A stretch of 27,721 bases of DNA from Gonapodya sp. JEL0774 (lineage: Eukaryota > Monoblepharomycota > Monoblepharidomycetes > Monoblepharidales > Gonapodyaceae). The notes under the pieces were generated by a model. That model was not told the origin of the DNA and ran no database searches. It worked only from the letters and a program-made list of their open reading frames with translations. Positions within the stretch are counted from its first letter, which is position 1. Each line of letters opens with the position of its first letter. Below are positions 1 through 9,975 of this stretch, in pieces. The stretch is taken from positions 1-27,721 of the forward strand of contig JADIIX010000214.1 in the NCBI GenBank assembly GCA_027604505.1, read 5' to 3'. Position numbers and translations under genes: made by a program.

Positions 1-104
1 TTCTCATCTGGGGTGTGGCAAAGCATCCGAAGCAGGGACCACCCCATATGGGGTGCCCCAGAATTCTGTTATCCGATGTGCTGCTGTCTCTTCGCGTCCC
101 CTTC

Positions 105-805
105 CCTCCCCTCGCCACCGCCAGCGCTGGGACAGAAGGGAACGGATATGTCCCCTTCCAACGCTTTCGGCTCCACTTCTCTGCAGTCCGCTCATCAAAC
201 CAGCCACGGTAGTAGGCGATCCTCCACCCGATTCGCATCCGCGGCTGCATCCATCAATACCTTGACAACCTCCGAATTTGCGTACAGAATCCCTAAAGCC
301 AACACCGATTCGCATTCCACAGTGTCCGTTTTCATCTCCGATCCGATCGTACAGGTCAATGTGACCCGCCTCCGTGCGTTCGCGTTCGCCCCTTCATCTA
401 GAAGCTGTCGTACCCGCTCCGCCTGCCCATTTTACACCCTAAGTTGGACGTCTCTTGTGTTTGACATGGCAGTTCTCGATCGGATTTTTGTGATGTTTTG
501 GTTTGTTTGCAGTGTCAGTCGTTGCTGCTGTGCTGGGCTTTCCAAAACCCCGCCATGAGCCCCGAAGCACGCTCATTCTAATTTGATGATCAAGTCTCGG
601 TATTGTATTGCGCACATAAAATAGACGTCTTCACCGCCCCTGCTCCCGGGGTCGGTTTCATTCCAAATGGATTTCCCGTTTCGTTCCCGTTTGTCCCGCC
701 TCCCACACGCTCTCCCTCCTGGTAGCCTCCCATGGGAGTACTGACCAAAATTAGTCTTCCCAAGGAGACCCGCCTGCTCTACTGAGTCCCGGTCTCCCGC
801 CGCCC
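105..805 (-). repeat. Diverged duplicate of the ankyrin locus (copy 1)
   Basis: This block aligns by eye with about 4820-5507. Shared landmarks in both copies, in the same order, include the GC-rich start 'ctcgccaccgccagcg', the segment around 'gccaacaccgattcgca', the upstream segment 'tattgtattgcg(c/t)acataa' and a pyrimidine-rich block near 776-805 / 5478-5507. The copies differ by many substitutions and indels, so the duplication is not recent. It covers both an ankyrin coding part and about 340 bp upstream of its start codon. Boundaries are approximate because no alignment could be run. Confidence 0.75.
195..467 (-). pseudogene. Decayed ankyrin-repeat gene, N-terminal part
   Basis: Reading on the minus strand from an ATG at 467, the frame begins MSNTRDVQ, matching MSTPRDIQ at the start of the paralogue at 5189, but meets TAA at 434-432. 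The same frame then continues with clear ankyrin text: NGQAERVRQLLDEGANANAR, later CESVLALGILYANSEVVKVL and DAAADANRVE, ending at a stop at 197-195. The paralogue reads NGQAQRVRLLFGEGANPN and NEDVVKALLEEGADAN at the same places. The early in-frame stop and missing downstream part make it a probable pseudogene. An intron removing the stop cannot be excluded, but no convincing GT-AG pair was seen around it. Confidence 0.6.
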
Positions 806-849
806 CTTGTTGCCTCGGCAGCCCCCCCGGCCCCTCATCCACCCCTCGG

Positions 850-3800
850 CCACCCCTTCAGACCACACGTTGGCCCACCTTCGCTGCTCCCTCGCCCTTC
901 ACTCCCCTCCCACCACTCCCACCCACGACCCCGACCGCCCGGTGACCGCCCATCGCCTTGCTCTCCCGTGGGGACCTCACCTGTATCCCACCGGGGGCTG
1001 TTCCATACGTCCGAGTTTCCATGCCTGTAACGATCCCGCCCCGCTTCATGTCAGACGCATCCCGCGCCAGATAACACTGGTGCCGATGCCCGCCCTGCTT
1101 GACTGTTTCTCGGCAAAACAATCAGCAATTCAACTCCCCGGATAGAGCCTTCCGTCTAGCCAGACGCCTATCATAATGCCACTGTTCAGAGAGCTCCCGT
1201 CTCACGTATCCCGTGGTCGTTTCCTTTTGGCGTCCGTTCGCGTTCTCGCCTGCGACTCCACCCTATCCGCACCACGCTCTTACAGGCACTCCATTCCACC
1301 CTACACGCTGCGTCCACACCTATGTCTCCACTCAGATCCCGCGAACCTATCACGTTGTTTTGTTCCAGGGGTCGAGTGCGCATCGGCCTGCTTTTGAACA
1401 CCTGCATACTCGGAATGCCCACACGCTCACTACGGCCTCCTGCTCCCCATCACCATCACACTCACATCACGATGATCCCTGTCTCGTATCCTCTGTCTAT
1501 CTCCACTTCTTCTTCCGCATCCCGTTTCTCCGTCTCCGTCTTCCTTCAGGACGACGGGAGTGTCAGGTGTGAACGAGCGGTAACGGGAACAATGAGTTTT
1601 GAACAGACAGTGTGAAGAAGGCTACGAGGTAAAGACGTGGCGAATGGAGGGAGGACCAGGAGGACGGGGTTGTTGGCATTCTCCGCTTCTCCTCGATATC
1701 ATCAAACGGTGTCCTCTGCCCATCCGTGCTGTATCGCCACTGCGGTTTGTTTCCTCCTGGACACCTCCCGCCATATCCGTCGGACGGGGAGGCGCAATCG
1801 GTGTTGGCGACGAAGAAGGGAACTGAGCAGTAGAGCGACATAGCGGGTGTAGATCACGATAGTTGACATTCCACGACGCACCTATGGTTTCTTTGCTTGC
1901 GTCAATGAAACGTAGCGCGCCGGTCAACCATTACCATTTATACCCAGTGGCTCGCGGGTGAGGAAAGATCGTGCCGGAGGACTTGCCACGAAAGTGAGTG
2001 GCATTCGGTGCGGAGTGTATGTAAAAGGATAAGACGTAGATCAATGTGAGAAACACGGCAGCTTAACTTCACCCCGTCTTTTCTCAGGGCGGGCGGACGT
2101 CGCCATGGAATGGAGTTCCGCTTGGTTCCCCTCCGTCCGCTATCACCGCCCACCCTCGACAGCACTCGCTGCTCCACCCCCACGGCCCACCGTATTCAAT
2201 TCTTGTTACACGCGTAGTGACGACGACCAGCAGCCAACGTCACGTCCTCCATCTCTACCTCACTCAATTTACCTGTCACCGGAACCATTGGGCCAGTAAG
2301 CGTCCCGTTTCCACAACCTAGTAGTCCTGACATGCCTGATAGACGGAGAGGGTCGGTCGAGAAAAGGGATGCTCGGTGCTCATTTGACCACTGGCGGAGT
2401 GGAGGCAGGACTCGGGAGGGGAGGGAGAAGTAACTGAGGATACGGAAATGGAGGAGGATGAAGGCGGGGAGAGGAACAAAGAAGAGGTTCGAGAGGTGAG
2501 GTTGAGAGATGGCTCGCATGCAACTCACGCATTCCGTGGTGTTGCGAGCCAGATTTGCGAAGCTAGACAAGGAGGTTGGGGTGGCGGATATGAGAACCAC
2601 CGGTGAGAAACCTATCCCGAATTTGAGAGAGAAGCCTCAGCAACGAGGGGAGGAAAGAGACGGGTGACTAGGAGAGGAGGTTTGCGCACCTTTATTTTTT
2701 TTTTTGCATCCCCTCCTGTGATCGTGTTCCATGTATCCATTCTTCCGCCATTCTAAAGCGCTGAATTTACACATGTCCGAAAGTGCTCATGTAGCAGTAC
2801 CTACTGATAAGACCAGAATTCAACGGGTATGGATTCTGTTTGCGAGCCACTGCACTCACCATTCGCTCAGAAGTGCGACCAGTGCAGAGCCCCGCTCACT
2901 CCACCTCCTCGACTTAGTAGTTACCACGACGAGTGATACAAAGCGACATTTGATCGAGAAGGAGGTAGGTCGAGGAAATGCCTGTACTGTGGAGACGGAG
3001 AAAAATTCCGTCTGCCATGTCTGCCAGGCATTACTCGTCCACTTCCTTGGTCTATTCCGGAGAAACTTGCAGTTGTGATTTGCGATAGCGCAACATAACA
3101 GTCTGCTCACCAATTCAAGTGTGAGTTCGATAAAACTGTAGGGGAAGAGCTTGGCGCACCCATCCATCCACGCTTCCAAAAGGGTGACGCTGCACCGAAT
3201 AGCGCGGAGCCCGTCGATGAACAGCCTTGCTCGCGAGAACGAGGGGGGAGGATGTATCACTGAGTCGATTGAACAGTCCTAGGAGGACCTCCATAAACCA
3301 AGTTCAGAGCACAGAAAGTCCAAAGAGGGAAAGTTTACGAGAGGTTATCTCCACAATCCTCGAGCCTGTTAACGGAGAGCTGTCCTCAGCGGTACATTGC
3401 TTCCCTGTCCGATGATCGCCCGATCCCGTGGTAACCACGATGTCTCCGACATTCCATCGCTTGTTCATGATCGACATCGAAATCCTCTTCCATTTGCGAT
3501 CCGTTTTCGATCTGTCCCATTGAAAAGCATGTGTATCAAGAAATCGGTTGTGTGATCACTTGCCAAGCACACTGCCAATATGTACCTCGACAGAGCGACA
3601 CCACGAGAAGCGCCAACCTTCTCCACCGCCTCGTAATCTGTAAAAATCTTCGAGGCGGGTACTAGATATGATATCCCGTCTATTGGGCGAATGTAAGTCC
3701 CGTCTTGACCGGAAGTCCACACGCCGGAATGTTACAGCCTGCAACAGCGGCATGGACGGATCAGCGAGACAAATGAGAAGATTCAAGAGCAATGACTGAT

Positions 3801-3850
3801 TACGAATTATTTCATTATTTGGAACTGATAACAACTCACAACATAGAAAA
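850..3850. other. 3-kb gene-poor stretch, nothing recognised
   Basis: No protein family, RNA gene or intact repeat was recognised here. Open frames are short (under about 135 codons), overlap on both strands, and do not join by sensible splice sites. The plus strand is strongly pyrimidine-rich from about 800 to 1560 and purine-rich from about 2400 to 2690, ending in a T tract near 2694-2705. A minus-strand open frame at 3834-3556 has ordinary protein-like composition but matches no family known to me. The stretch lies between two copies of the same ankyrin locus, so it may contain decayed duplicated sequence. Confidence 0.5.
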
Positions 3851-3932
3851 TGTGTGATACAATACTAGTCCAAGAATGTCCAATTCAACTCCTCAAAACT
3901 ATCTTCCCATCTCAGATCCCACGAAACACCAC

Positions 3933-4513
3933 TCACTCCAACATCTCCCTAATCTCCCTGAGCCGATTCAAAATGTCCCTAAACTTGGGCCTCATTGCAG
4001 GTAATGATCCCAGCATTCCTCCACCAGCTGCTCCAAAGCATCTGGCATGTTGTCGGACTCCAATATCAAGGGCAGTAGTCTTTGCTTTCTGTCAACAATA
4101 AATGAGAGTGGGAGGCCATTAAACTCACCGTAGGGGATACGTTGAGTCCAGATCTAGGAGCATGGTGAGATATTTGAAAGGGATCATGATTAGCCCTCAA
4201 TGACAATTCAAAGTTGAAATATCCAAGAGATCTCACTCGAAACACTGTCACTCCAAAAGCGTAAACGTCCCCTTCTTTTGTTGCCCCACCTCCAACCAAC
4301 CTCTCTGGTGGCAAGTCCCAAACCGCATTCCAGTTGCTTCAGAAGGAGGTAAATCCAAAATTTTCGTAGTCCCAAAGTCTGTGACCAAAGTGGTGTGATC
4401 ATCATCCAAAAGGTTGTTTTGAGGTTTGAGATCTGCATGCATATTGTTTCGGACATCATGGAGGTACACCATGCCAGCAGCAATGTCACAGAGCTTGTGG
4501 TAACAATATGACA
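3933..4513 (-). pseudogene. Protein-kinase C-lobe remnant (TKL-like), frame-broken
   Basis: Three minus-strand segments spell out the C-lobe of a protein kinase. Frame 1 (about 4513-4335) has LCDIAAGMVYLHD (helix E), a catalytic loop HADLKPQN and VTDFG. A shifted frame (about 4335-4229) has WDLPPERL (APE-like), then DVYAFGVTVF (subdomain IX). After one or two possible introns, 4088 to about 3960 reads LEQLVEECWDH, and a further shift gives AMRPKFRDILNRL to a stop at 3935-3933 (subdomains X-XI). The glycine loop, catalytic lysine and helix C are absent: the upstream frame is ankyrin and ends in TAA just before helix E. Family order and the ankyrin neighbour suggest a decayed ankyrin-kinase fusion. 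Sequencing errors could account for some of the frameshifts, but not for the lost N-lobe. Confidence 0.65.
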
Positions 4514-4514
4514 G

Positions 4515-5189
4515 TTAACCTTTGATCACAACCGATAACATCTGCTGAAGGTCAACAGGGTTAGATTGATGGTCTTGGAGTATCTGCAGGAGACATCCAT
4601 CTGGCCATTTACCCGCAGCTTGCCCCGTGACCACAGCACCGTGAGAGAGGAGGAGCCGCACGATGGGGAGGGAAGGGTGAAGAGTGAAGGGAGAGATGAA
4701 GGCGTCCTTGATCTCCTTGGGATCATTCAACTGGATGTGTGTTTCCTCCCTTGTGACTGATCACCAGGGTGTTGTCAGAGGATGGTAAATCGCCGCTCCT
4801 GCCGCTCCTACACCACTTCCCCCCCCTCGCCACCGCCAGCGTCAGGGCAGAAGGGAACAAATACGTCCATCCCCAACGCTCCCTATTCCACGTGACCGAA
4901 GTCCACGATGACCAGTAGTCTGCAAGTTTCCATTCACACACCCATTCGCATCAGCTCCTTCTTCCAGCAACGCCTTGACAACGTCCTCGTTTGCATGCAG
5001 AATCGCCAACGCCAACACCGATTCGCAGTCCTCAGAGTCCGTTTTCGTTTCTCGCCCGATCGTGCAGGTCAATGACGTCACGCCCTTCTGTGTGTTCGGG
5101 TTCGCCCCTTCACCGAACAGCAGCCGGACTCGCTGCGCCTGCCCGTTTGCCGCAGCCTCGATCTGTTGGATATCGCGAGGAGTAGACAT
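4515..5189 (-). CDS. Ankyrin-repeat protein (better-preserved copy)
   Basis: Proposed exons are 5189-4865 and 4756-4515, joined in phase 1 by an intron beginning GTATTTG and ending GATCAG, giving about 188 residues. The start MSTPRDIQ is shared with the decayed copy at 467. Ankyrin-type helices are visible: AAANGQAQRVRLLFGEGANP (about 13-32), NEDVVKALLEEGADANG (about 65-82) and, in exon 2, LPIVRLLLSHGAVV. The intervening repeats are irregular. The frame stops at TAA 4517-4515, directly before a kinase C-lobe remnant on the same strand, so the gene was probably once an ankyrin-kinase fusion. It may still be expressed as an ankyrin-only protein, or be a pseudogene like its neighbour. The exon 1 donor is the weakest part of the model. 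Confidence 0.5.
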
Positions 5190-5507
5190 GGCGGTTTCTG
5201 GCCGGATTGTCGTGACGTTGTTCTGCGTTAGCGTTTTGGGTTTGTTGTGTGACCAGCTGCGCCAACAAGGCTTTCTGAACACCACCACAAACAGCGAGGA
5301 GAGCCTGTAAATTCTTGATACATTCTCTATATTGTATTGCGTACATAATATAGAATTGTCCGCTATTCCTGCTCCCGGTGTCGTGCCACTCCAAATGAAT
5401 CGTTCCAGTTTGCCTCCCCTCCAAGGCGCTTCATCCCCCAGGGACCCCCACAACGCAGAAGTCACAAGCTTCCGTCTTTACTAAACTCCCGACCTTTCCC
5501 CCGCCCC
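4820..5507 (-). repeat. Duplicate of the ankyrin locus (copy 2)
   Basis: This is the partner of the block at about 105-805, in the same orientation and about 4.7 kb away. It includes ankyrin exon 1, the region just before its ATG, and an upstream segment (about 5325-5405) that is unusually well conserved between copies for presumed untranslated DNA. Confidence 0.75.
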
Positions 5508-5679
5508 ATCGGACCCCCTTTCAGCCGCCCACTCACACCAAATATGCAGCAAAGTACCCTCATACGTCTATGAACACACGGGCTGTAAAGCTAATAACTT
5601 TGTCTTTTCATTTCTCTGTGACACAGTAGTAATATATAAATTAGTAGTTTGTTGACCTCATACCAGTGACTATTCCGAA
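5190..5679. other. Intergenic region: ankyrin upstream and LRR gene 3' flank
   Basis: The lower-coordinate part is the presumed 5' leader and promoter of the minus-strand ankyrin gene, conserved in the duplicate copy. The AT-rich 5570-5660 part lies just past the stop of the LRR gene and probably holds that gene's 3' UTR. A minus-strand open frame at 5424-5110 reads through the conserved leader and could be an upstream exon, but no clear splice to MSTPRD was found. Confidence 0.4.
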
Positions 5680-8104
5680 TCAATCTTGCACTCTTCCAGC
5701 ACGAACTCCGGATCCATACCACAAATTTGGCTCTCCACCCACATTATTTTCCGGAGGATATGGACTACCTCCATGAACTGCTCTGTCACTATAAGCCGTC
5801 GCTGCCTGAGCATAAACACTGGACTTCGTCACCCTACGTGACTTTGGCTGTCTGGATTCTATTCGGCGTGAGGTGAGCATGAACTCATCGCTGGGACTCG
5901 CTAGATTTCTCGGGGGGTCCACCCCAAGGTCCAGATAATCACTGTTAAGTGTCAGTTGAGGAGACAGCCAGGGTTGGTCAGGTCCACATGCTGACCAAAA
6001 AAAAACAACGAAACACGAAGCTACCCACAGCGGCATTTGACCAGATCTTCCCATGTCCAAGTTAGTCGCCAGTGCCCAACCGTCGCGGAATATTGTGTGG
6101 AGCTGGACGTGTGTATCACCAGGGATGTTCAGCTCATCGTCCATTCGAGCAACGTACTAGTATGAAAGAAGGACAATGTTCCTTGTATTAAACAAAGTAC
6201 GAGAACATGAGCACAAGCCACGAACACTCACATCGCGAGTAGTGACGTACACAGGATTCGGTTCCGGAAGATTCATTGAGGGAGCATTGGCGTAGGCTGC
6301 TCCCGCCAGATAAGTAAACCCCCAGTGAGGAGGATATACAGGTGCGCTGGGAGTCAACTGATCACAAACGATTGAGAACTCACTCCAGGGAAGCACGACG
6401 ATTTGCTACGCACGTTACTGGAGTTCTGAGATGACATCGACCGCGATCCGGAACTTCTCTGCCACTCTTCTTCCATGCCAAAGTTGATGGATTGCGCCGG
6501 GGTGAAAACTGCCGATTGCCCAATCATAATGTCTTCCGACGACTGGGGATGATACCGCAGAGAACCCGATCCGGAGTACGAAGGGGGGACGGGAGAGACG
6601 ACAGTGGGCAAATTGGATGACGTGAGATATTTGGACGAGTGTGGAGAGATGTCTTCCCCCATGGGATGGTACATGTCCGAATTGGGTGGTCGAGCAGATT
6701 TTGAGACGGAGTCGGGTCCCTTGAACTGCGATAAGTTAGTGCTGGCTTCATCTAGTAGATAGGCAGATATCAGATAGTGATGCACTTTCAACGATAGGAA
6801 CGATAGACCATGGAGTTACCGTTGAGGTGGACGTGTCCGTTTGAACGAGACTTTCGAAATACCACGATCACGATTCCGATTGCCACCACTGTAGCCAAGC
6901 CCGCACCCACACCTCCAAGAATAACGCCGAGGTTTGAAGCAGCTGGAGAATCTCCCGTTGGAGCGTTGGGATTCAGCAATTTCGAGTCCGATCCCGGGGA
7001 GGTGGAGGCAGAAGGGCCAGCTGAACTGCCCAAGGGCACAGAGAGTGTTGGTGCAGCGCTACCTGTGTTGACTCCAGCAGAAGTGCTAGAGAGCAGGCTC
7101 GCGGAAGGCGCGGCAGGACCGAGAGCACCGCCTGATGAGCCTGTTGGAACCGGCGATGAAGAGGTGGTCGATTCAGCTGGACTGTTGGAATCCGATCTTG
7201 TTGCGGCCATCGTGTCTGAGGAAGGCGGCGGGGGAATCAATGCAGACGTAGCAATTGCTGTGTTGGTTGGTGTTGGTGGAGGTAGCGCGGGCGGCGGGGT
7301 TGGGGGTGGTGGTGGTGGGGGTGGAGGGCACGAAACGGGCAGGGTTCCACAAAGAGCTGGATAATTATTTTTGCAGGTGGTCTGATGTTGTCGGTGTATT
7401 TGTGGTTTGTTTGAGGGCGCAAAGCGGCAGCGGCTGACAGCAACGATAGTACTCACGAGACCTGCATTGCCCGAGATCGAACACACTGCTGCAGCTCCCG
7501 ATCCCACTCCAGCCGGTATTAATCCATCCACGTTCCCATAGAATGCGTTATTGCTGGCCTTGAACTGTTTGAGGGCCGGCAGTCCGCTAAGGTCCGGCAG
7601 CGACCCGGCCAAGGAGTTGTCACTCAGATCAATCGCGTATAAAACATTGAGCCCAGCAAAGACGTTCGGGTTGACAGTGCCGCTGAATCCGTTACTCAGA
7701 GCGGCGAAGAAAGTGAGGCGGACAAGACTTGACAACGAGTTGGGGAAAGCAGAATTGAACAAGACTTTGTTCTACACCGATGACATTTCATGAAGAATTC
7801 CCGAGAAGCATTTCCGAGAAGCATTTATTGTGCGAATAAGTCAGTTGCTTAACTAGAGAGAAAAATCTTCACGATCACTCACGAAGTTGATCCCGGTGAC
7901 GTGGCCGTCTGAATCACAGGATACACCCGGATAGAAGGATGGGCTCTGCCCGATTTCTGTACAGCAGTAGCCCGTGCCTGGAGTGGACCAGGTCTTGCCC
8001 GCTGCGGAGAACATGGCCTCGACCACCGCACATTCGGAGGCAATGCCTTGGGTGTTGGCGCGGGCGAGGGGGAGGAACAGGGCGAGGATGAGGATCACAT
8101 TCAT
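5680..8104 (-). CDS. LRR, proline-rich, transmembrane, SH3-domain protein
   Basis: Seven exons fit in phase: 8104-7883, 7771-7457, 7381-6820, 6751-6414, 6357-6232, 6156-6029 and 5941-5680, giving 650 residues. Residues 1-16 (MNVILILALFLPLARA) are a signal peptide. A Cys-containing LRR cap with GVSCDSDGHVTGINF follows, then LRRs at about 75-165 (LDLSDN-like IDLSDNSLAGSLP and ASNNAFYGNV). Next come a CxxxxxxLCGxxxxxC segment, a nine-proline run, a long Ser/Thr/Pro stalk, and one transmembrane helix at about 330-353 (LGVILGGVGAGLATVV...) followed by RKSR. The cytosolic part ends with an SH3 domain at about 512-568: DELNIPGD, then RDGWALATN and GQMPLDYL, split by two introns. The layout predicts a plasma-membrane sensor or adaptor. 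No kinase domain is present. The start at 8104 is chosen because the signal peptide begins there; an upstream in-frame extension exists. Confidence 0.85.
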
Positions 8105-8153
8105 CACGCACAGCGAAAGCGCCAGGCGCCGGCAGAGGAGAAAAGCTTTCAAA

Positions 8154-8161
8154 ATTTTATA
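8154..8161 (-). promoter_or_regulatory. Possible TATA box of the LRR-SH3 gene
   Basis: The minus strand reads TATAAAAT at 8161-8154, 50 bp before the proposed start codon at 8104. Position and sequence suit a core promoter TATA element, which also supports the choice of that ATG rather than the in-frame upstream extension. No transcript start is known. Confidence 0.4.
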
Positions 8162-8573
8162 TTCTTTTGCCCTGTGATTCTCAAACTGGAAAGTGGACCC
8201 TTCTTGTTCCCCGTTCACCATGAGGGCGTGAGCGGAGCCTCTCCTCCAGATCGCTATACGTAATATGTTGTATGTTAGTTGGTAATCCAAGCAGTGACGG
8301 ATTAACGTCTTCTTAGGCTTGATTGATAGCACTCCGGTCTAGCAGGCGTTTGTAATTGTGTTCTTCCATTGGTATCACATAGATCTTGGTCTGTTTCAGT
8401 GATCCTATATAAAAGACGGGACACCGTGGCACAGGAACATCAGCTTCACGCCACACGGAGGGTATTTTCCCAGTTCTACTTTGTTCTTTCGTCACATTCA
8501 CAATGTGATATCTACAAGGACCAAAGTTAGCGCTCAACAACCCCAAATTCCCTCCCGGTCTGCAAGTTCATCG
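8162..8573. other. Intergenic region between two minus-strand genes
   Basis: It contains the promoter side of the LRR-SH3 gene and the 3' flank of the SDR gene ending at 8574. The only notable motif is a plus-strand TATATAAAAG at 8406-8415, with no plus-strand gene recognised downstream. Confidence 0.5.
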
Positions 8574-9826
8574 TCAATTTCCCCCGGTCATTTTGAGCGA
8601 GTGCTCCCACACTTTGTCGATGGCCTCGGCTGTTCCGTACTTGAGCTTTGCCCACTCCTCACCTTTGGGACTGGTCAAGTGCCAGTTCTTCCCATGCGAG
8701 TTCACGGAGTTGCGACCTGGCTCAGTTAACACATAGGCTGCCATTTGGCCAAAGTCCTCCTCCTTCGTACCAATGAGCTTCCCAATTAGCCAAAGGGGCG
8801 CGCGGGCATACCAAGGCAAGTCGCGGGCGAGGTTGGTGGCTACAGCACCGGGTGACCTGGTGCAGTACATCATGAATGAGTAGTCACATTCGGACCATCT
8901 AGCCACAACACCCACATGTGGGTGAATGTAATATTTGGATACATTGAAGCGAATTTCTCAACCATTGCGTCGTTGTAATTGGAAGCCAAGCTAGCCGCAG
9001 CCTCAAGAGAGTAAGATTTTTTGAGATCCATGTCGTCAAACTTGATGTTACTGGAAGCATAAGTAGGTGCCATGATGGAAAGCACGTGTGGGCGGAGCTC
9101 TCGCTCTGGGCGATTTGACGTGGCCTGCAGCAAGGGAAGGAACTCGCGAATGAGGAGAAAGCGGGAATAGTAGTGTACTGCCAATTTTGTGTCTAAAGGA
9201 ATGCAGCCAAACATGAATCTTGTATCATAGCTTAACAGCTACGGGCGCAAATGGGAAAAGGCGTCGGACACCCACCTATGCCATCAGACGATTCCACACG
9301 TCCCGACATTCTCATCACACCTGCACTGACAACCAGAAAATCCAGCCTATCACGCTTCCGCTTGACTTCCTCGGCAAACCGGTGGACCTCCTTCTGCTCC
9401 GTAAAGTCCAAAGCTACAAAGTCATGATTTCCGTCCGGGTTGAGTTTCTTCATCTCCTCGAGTATCTGCGCTGCTGCTGCAGCGTTACGGCCTCCGATTG
9501 TTACAGATGCGCCCATGTCAGCAAGGGCGAGAGCCGCCTGTCACGCGCAGGGAAGCAAGGACGTTGGCAAGGGGTCAGACTGGAGTGATCATCTTCCCCT
9601 CCGTCTCACTGATGGTGGATCAGCAGCAAATATGGGAACTCACGGCCCTTCCGACACCAGAAGTGCCCCCTAAAAATGGGATACCGAATGCCGGATGAGT
9701 AATAATGGAATGATGAGCTCGATCATGACGCAGATGCCCACCAACCGCAACCGCGACAGCTCCTTTCAGCTTCCGTGAAGATTTGATTTGGGCATTCGCA
9801 GTCAACGCAACAGAAAGCTGTACCAT
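8574..9826 (-). CDS. Atypical short-chain dehydrogenase/reductase
   Basis: Five exons in phase: 9826-9742, 9669-9644, 9537-9276, 9192-8916 and 8856-8574, giving 310 residues. The Rossmann signature is GGTSGVGRA at residues 29-37, encoded across exon 1 and a 26-nt micro-exon. MGASVTIGGRN follows as the second strand, and ALDFTEQ carries an acidic-then-aromatic cofactor region. The usual NNAG is replaced by VSAG in LVVSAGVM. The canonical catalytic YxxxK is not visible: after LSIMAP the text is KKSYSLEAAASLASNYNDAM, with no lysine four residues after either tyrosine. SPGAVATNLARD near the C-terminus is the family PG motif. This matches a divergent fungal SDR group, and the substrate is unknown. 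It is divergent from another SDR at 9976. Confidence 0.85.
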
Positions 9827-9975
9827 TCTCGTGCTTCGCGGGGAGACCAATGGAATACGTATTTATTTCACCGTCAACTTCAACGTGTCATCCGGACGGA
9901 AATGTTTCGGAGAAATCCAGAAAGTGCGTGCACATTTTAGGTCACTCGCAACTCGAACTTCTGACCTTCGCCACC
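9827..9975. promoter_or_regulatory. 149-bp bidirectional promoter of two SDR genes
   Basis: The start codons at 9826 (minus) and 9976 (plus) are 149 bp apart, so the two SDR genes must share upstream DNA. A CCAAT motif lies at 9847-9851 on the plus strand. The plus-strand start has a strong context, gccaccATG, which supports that start. No other operator was recognised. Confidence 0.6.

Noticed and set aside
4845-5465. Single 207-codon ankyrin frame starting upstream at 5465
   Set aside because: The part before MSTPRD has UTR-like composition and no clear start context. The shared ATG in both duplicate copies favours 5189.
6810-7364. 184-codon Gly/Val/Glu-rich open frame on the plus strand
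   Set aside because: It is the antisense shadow of the proline/serine stalk and transmembrane exon of the LRR-SH3 gene.
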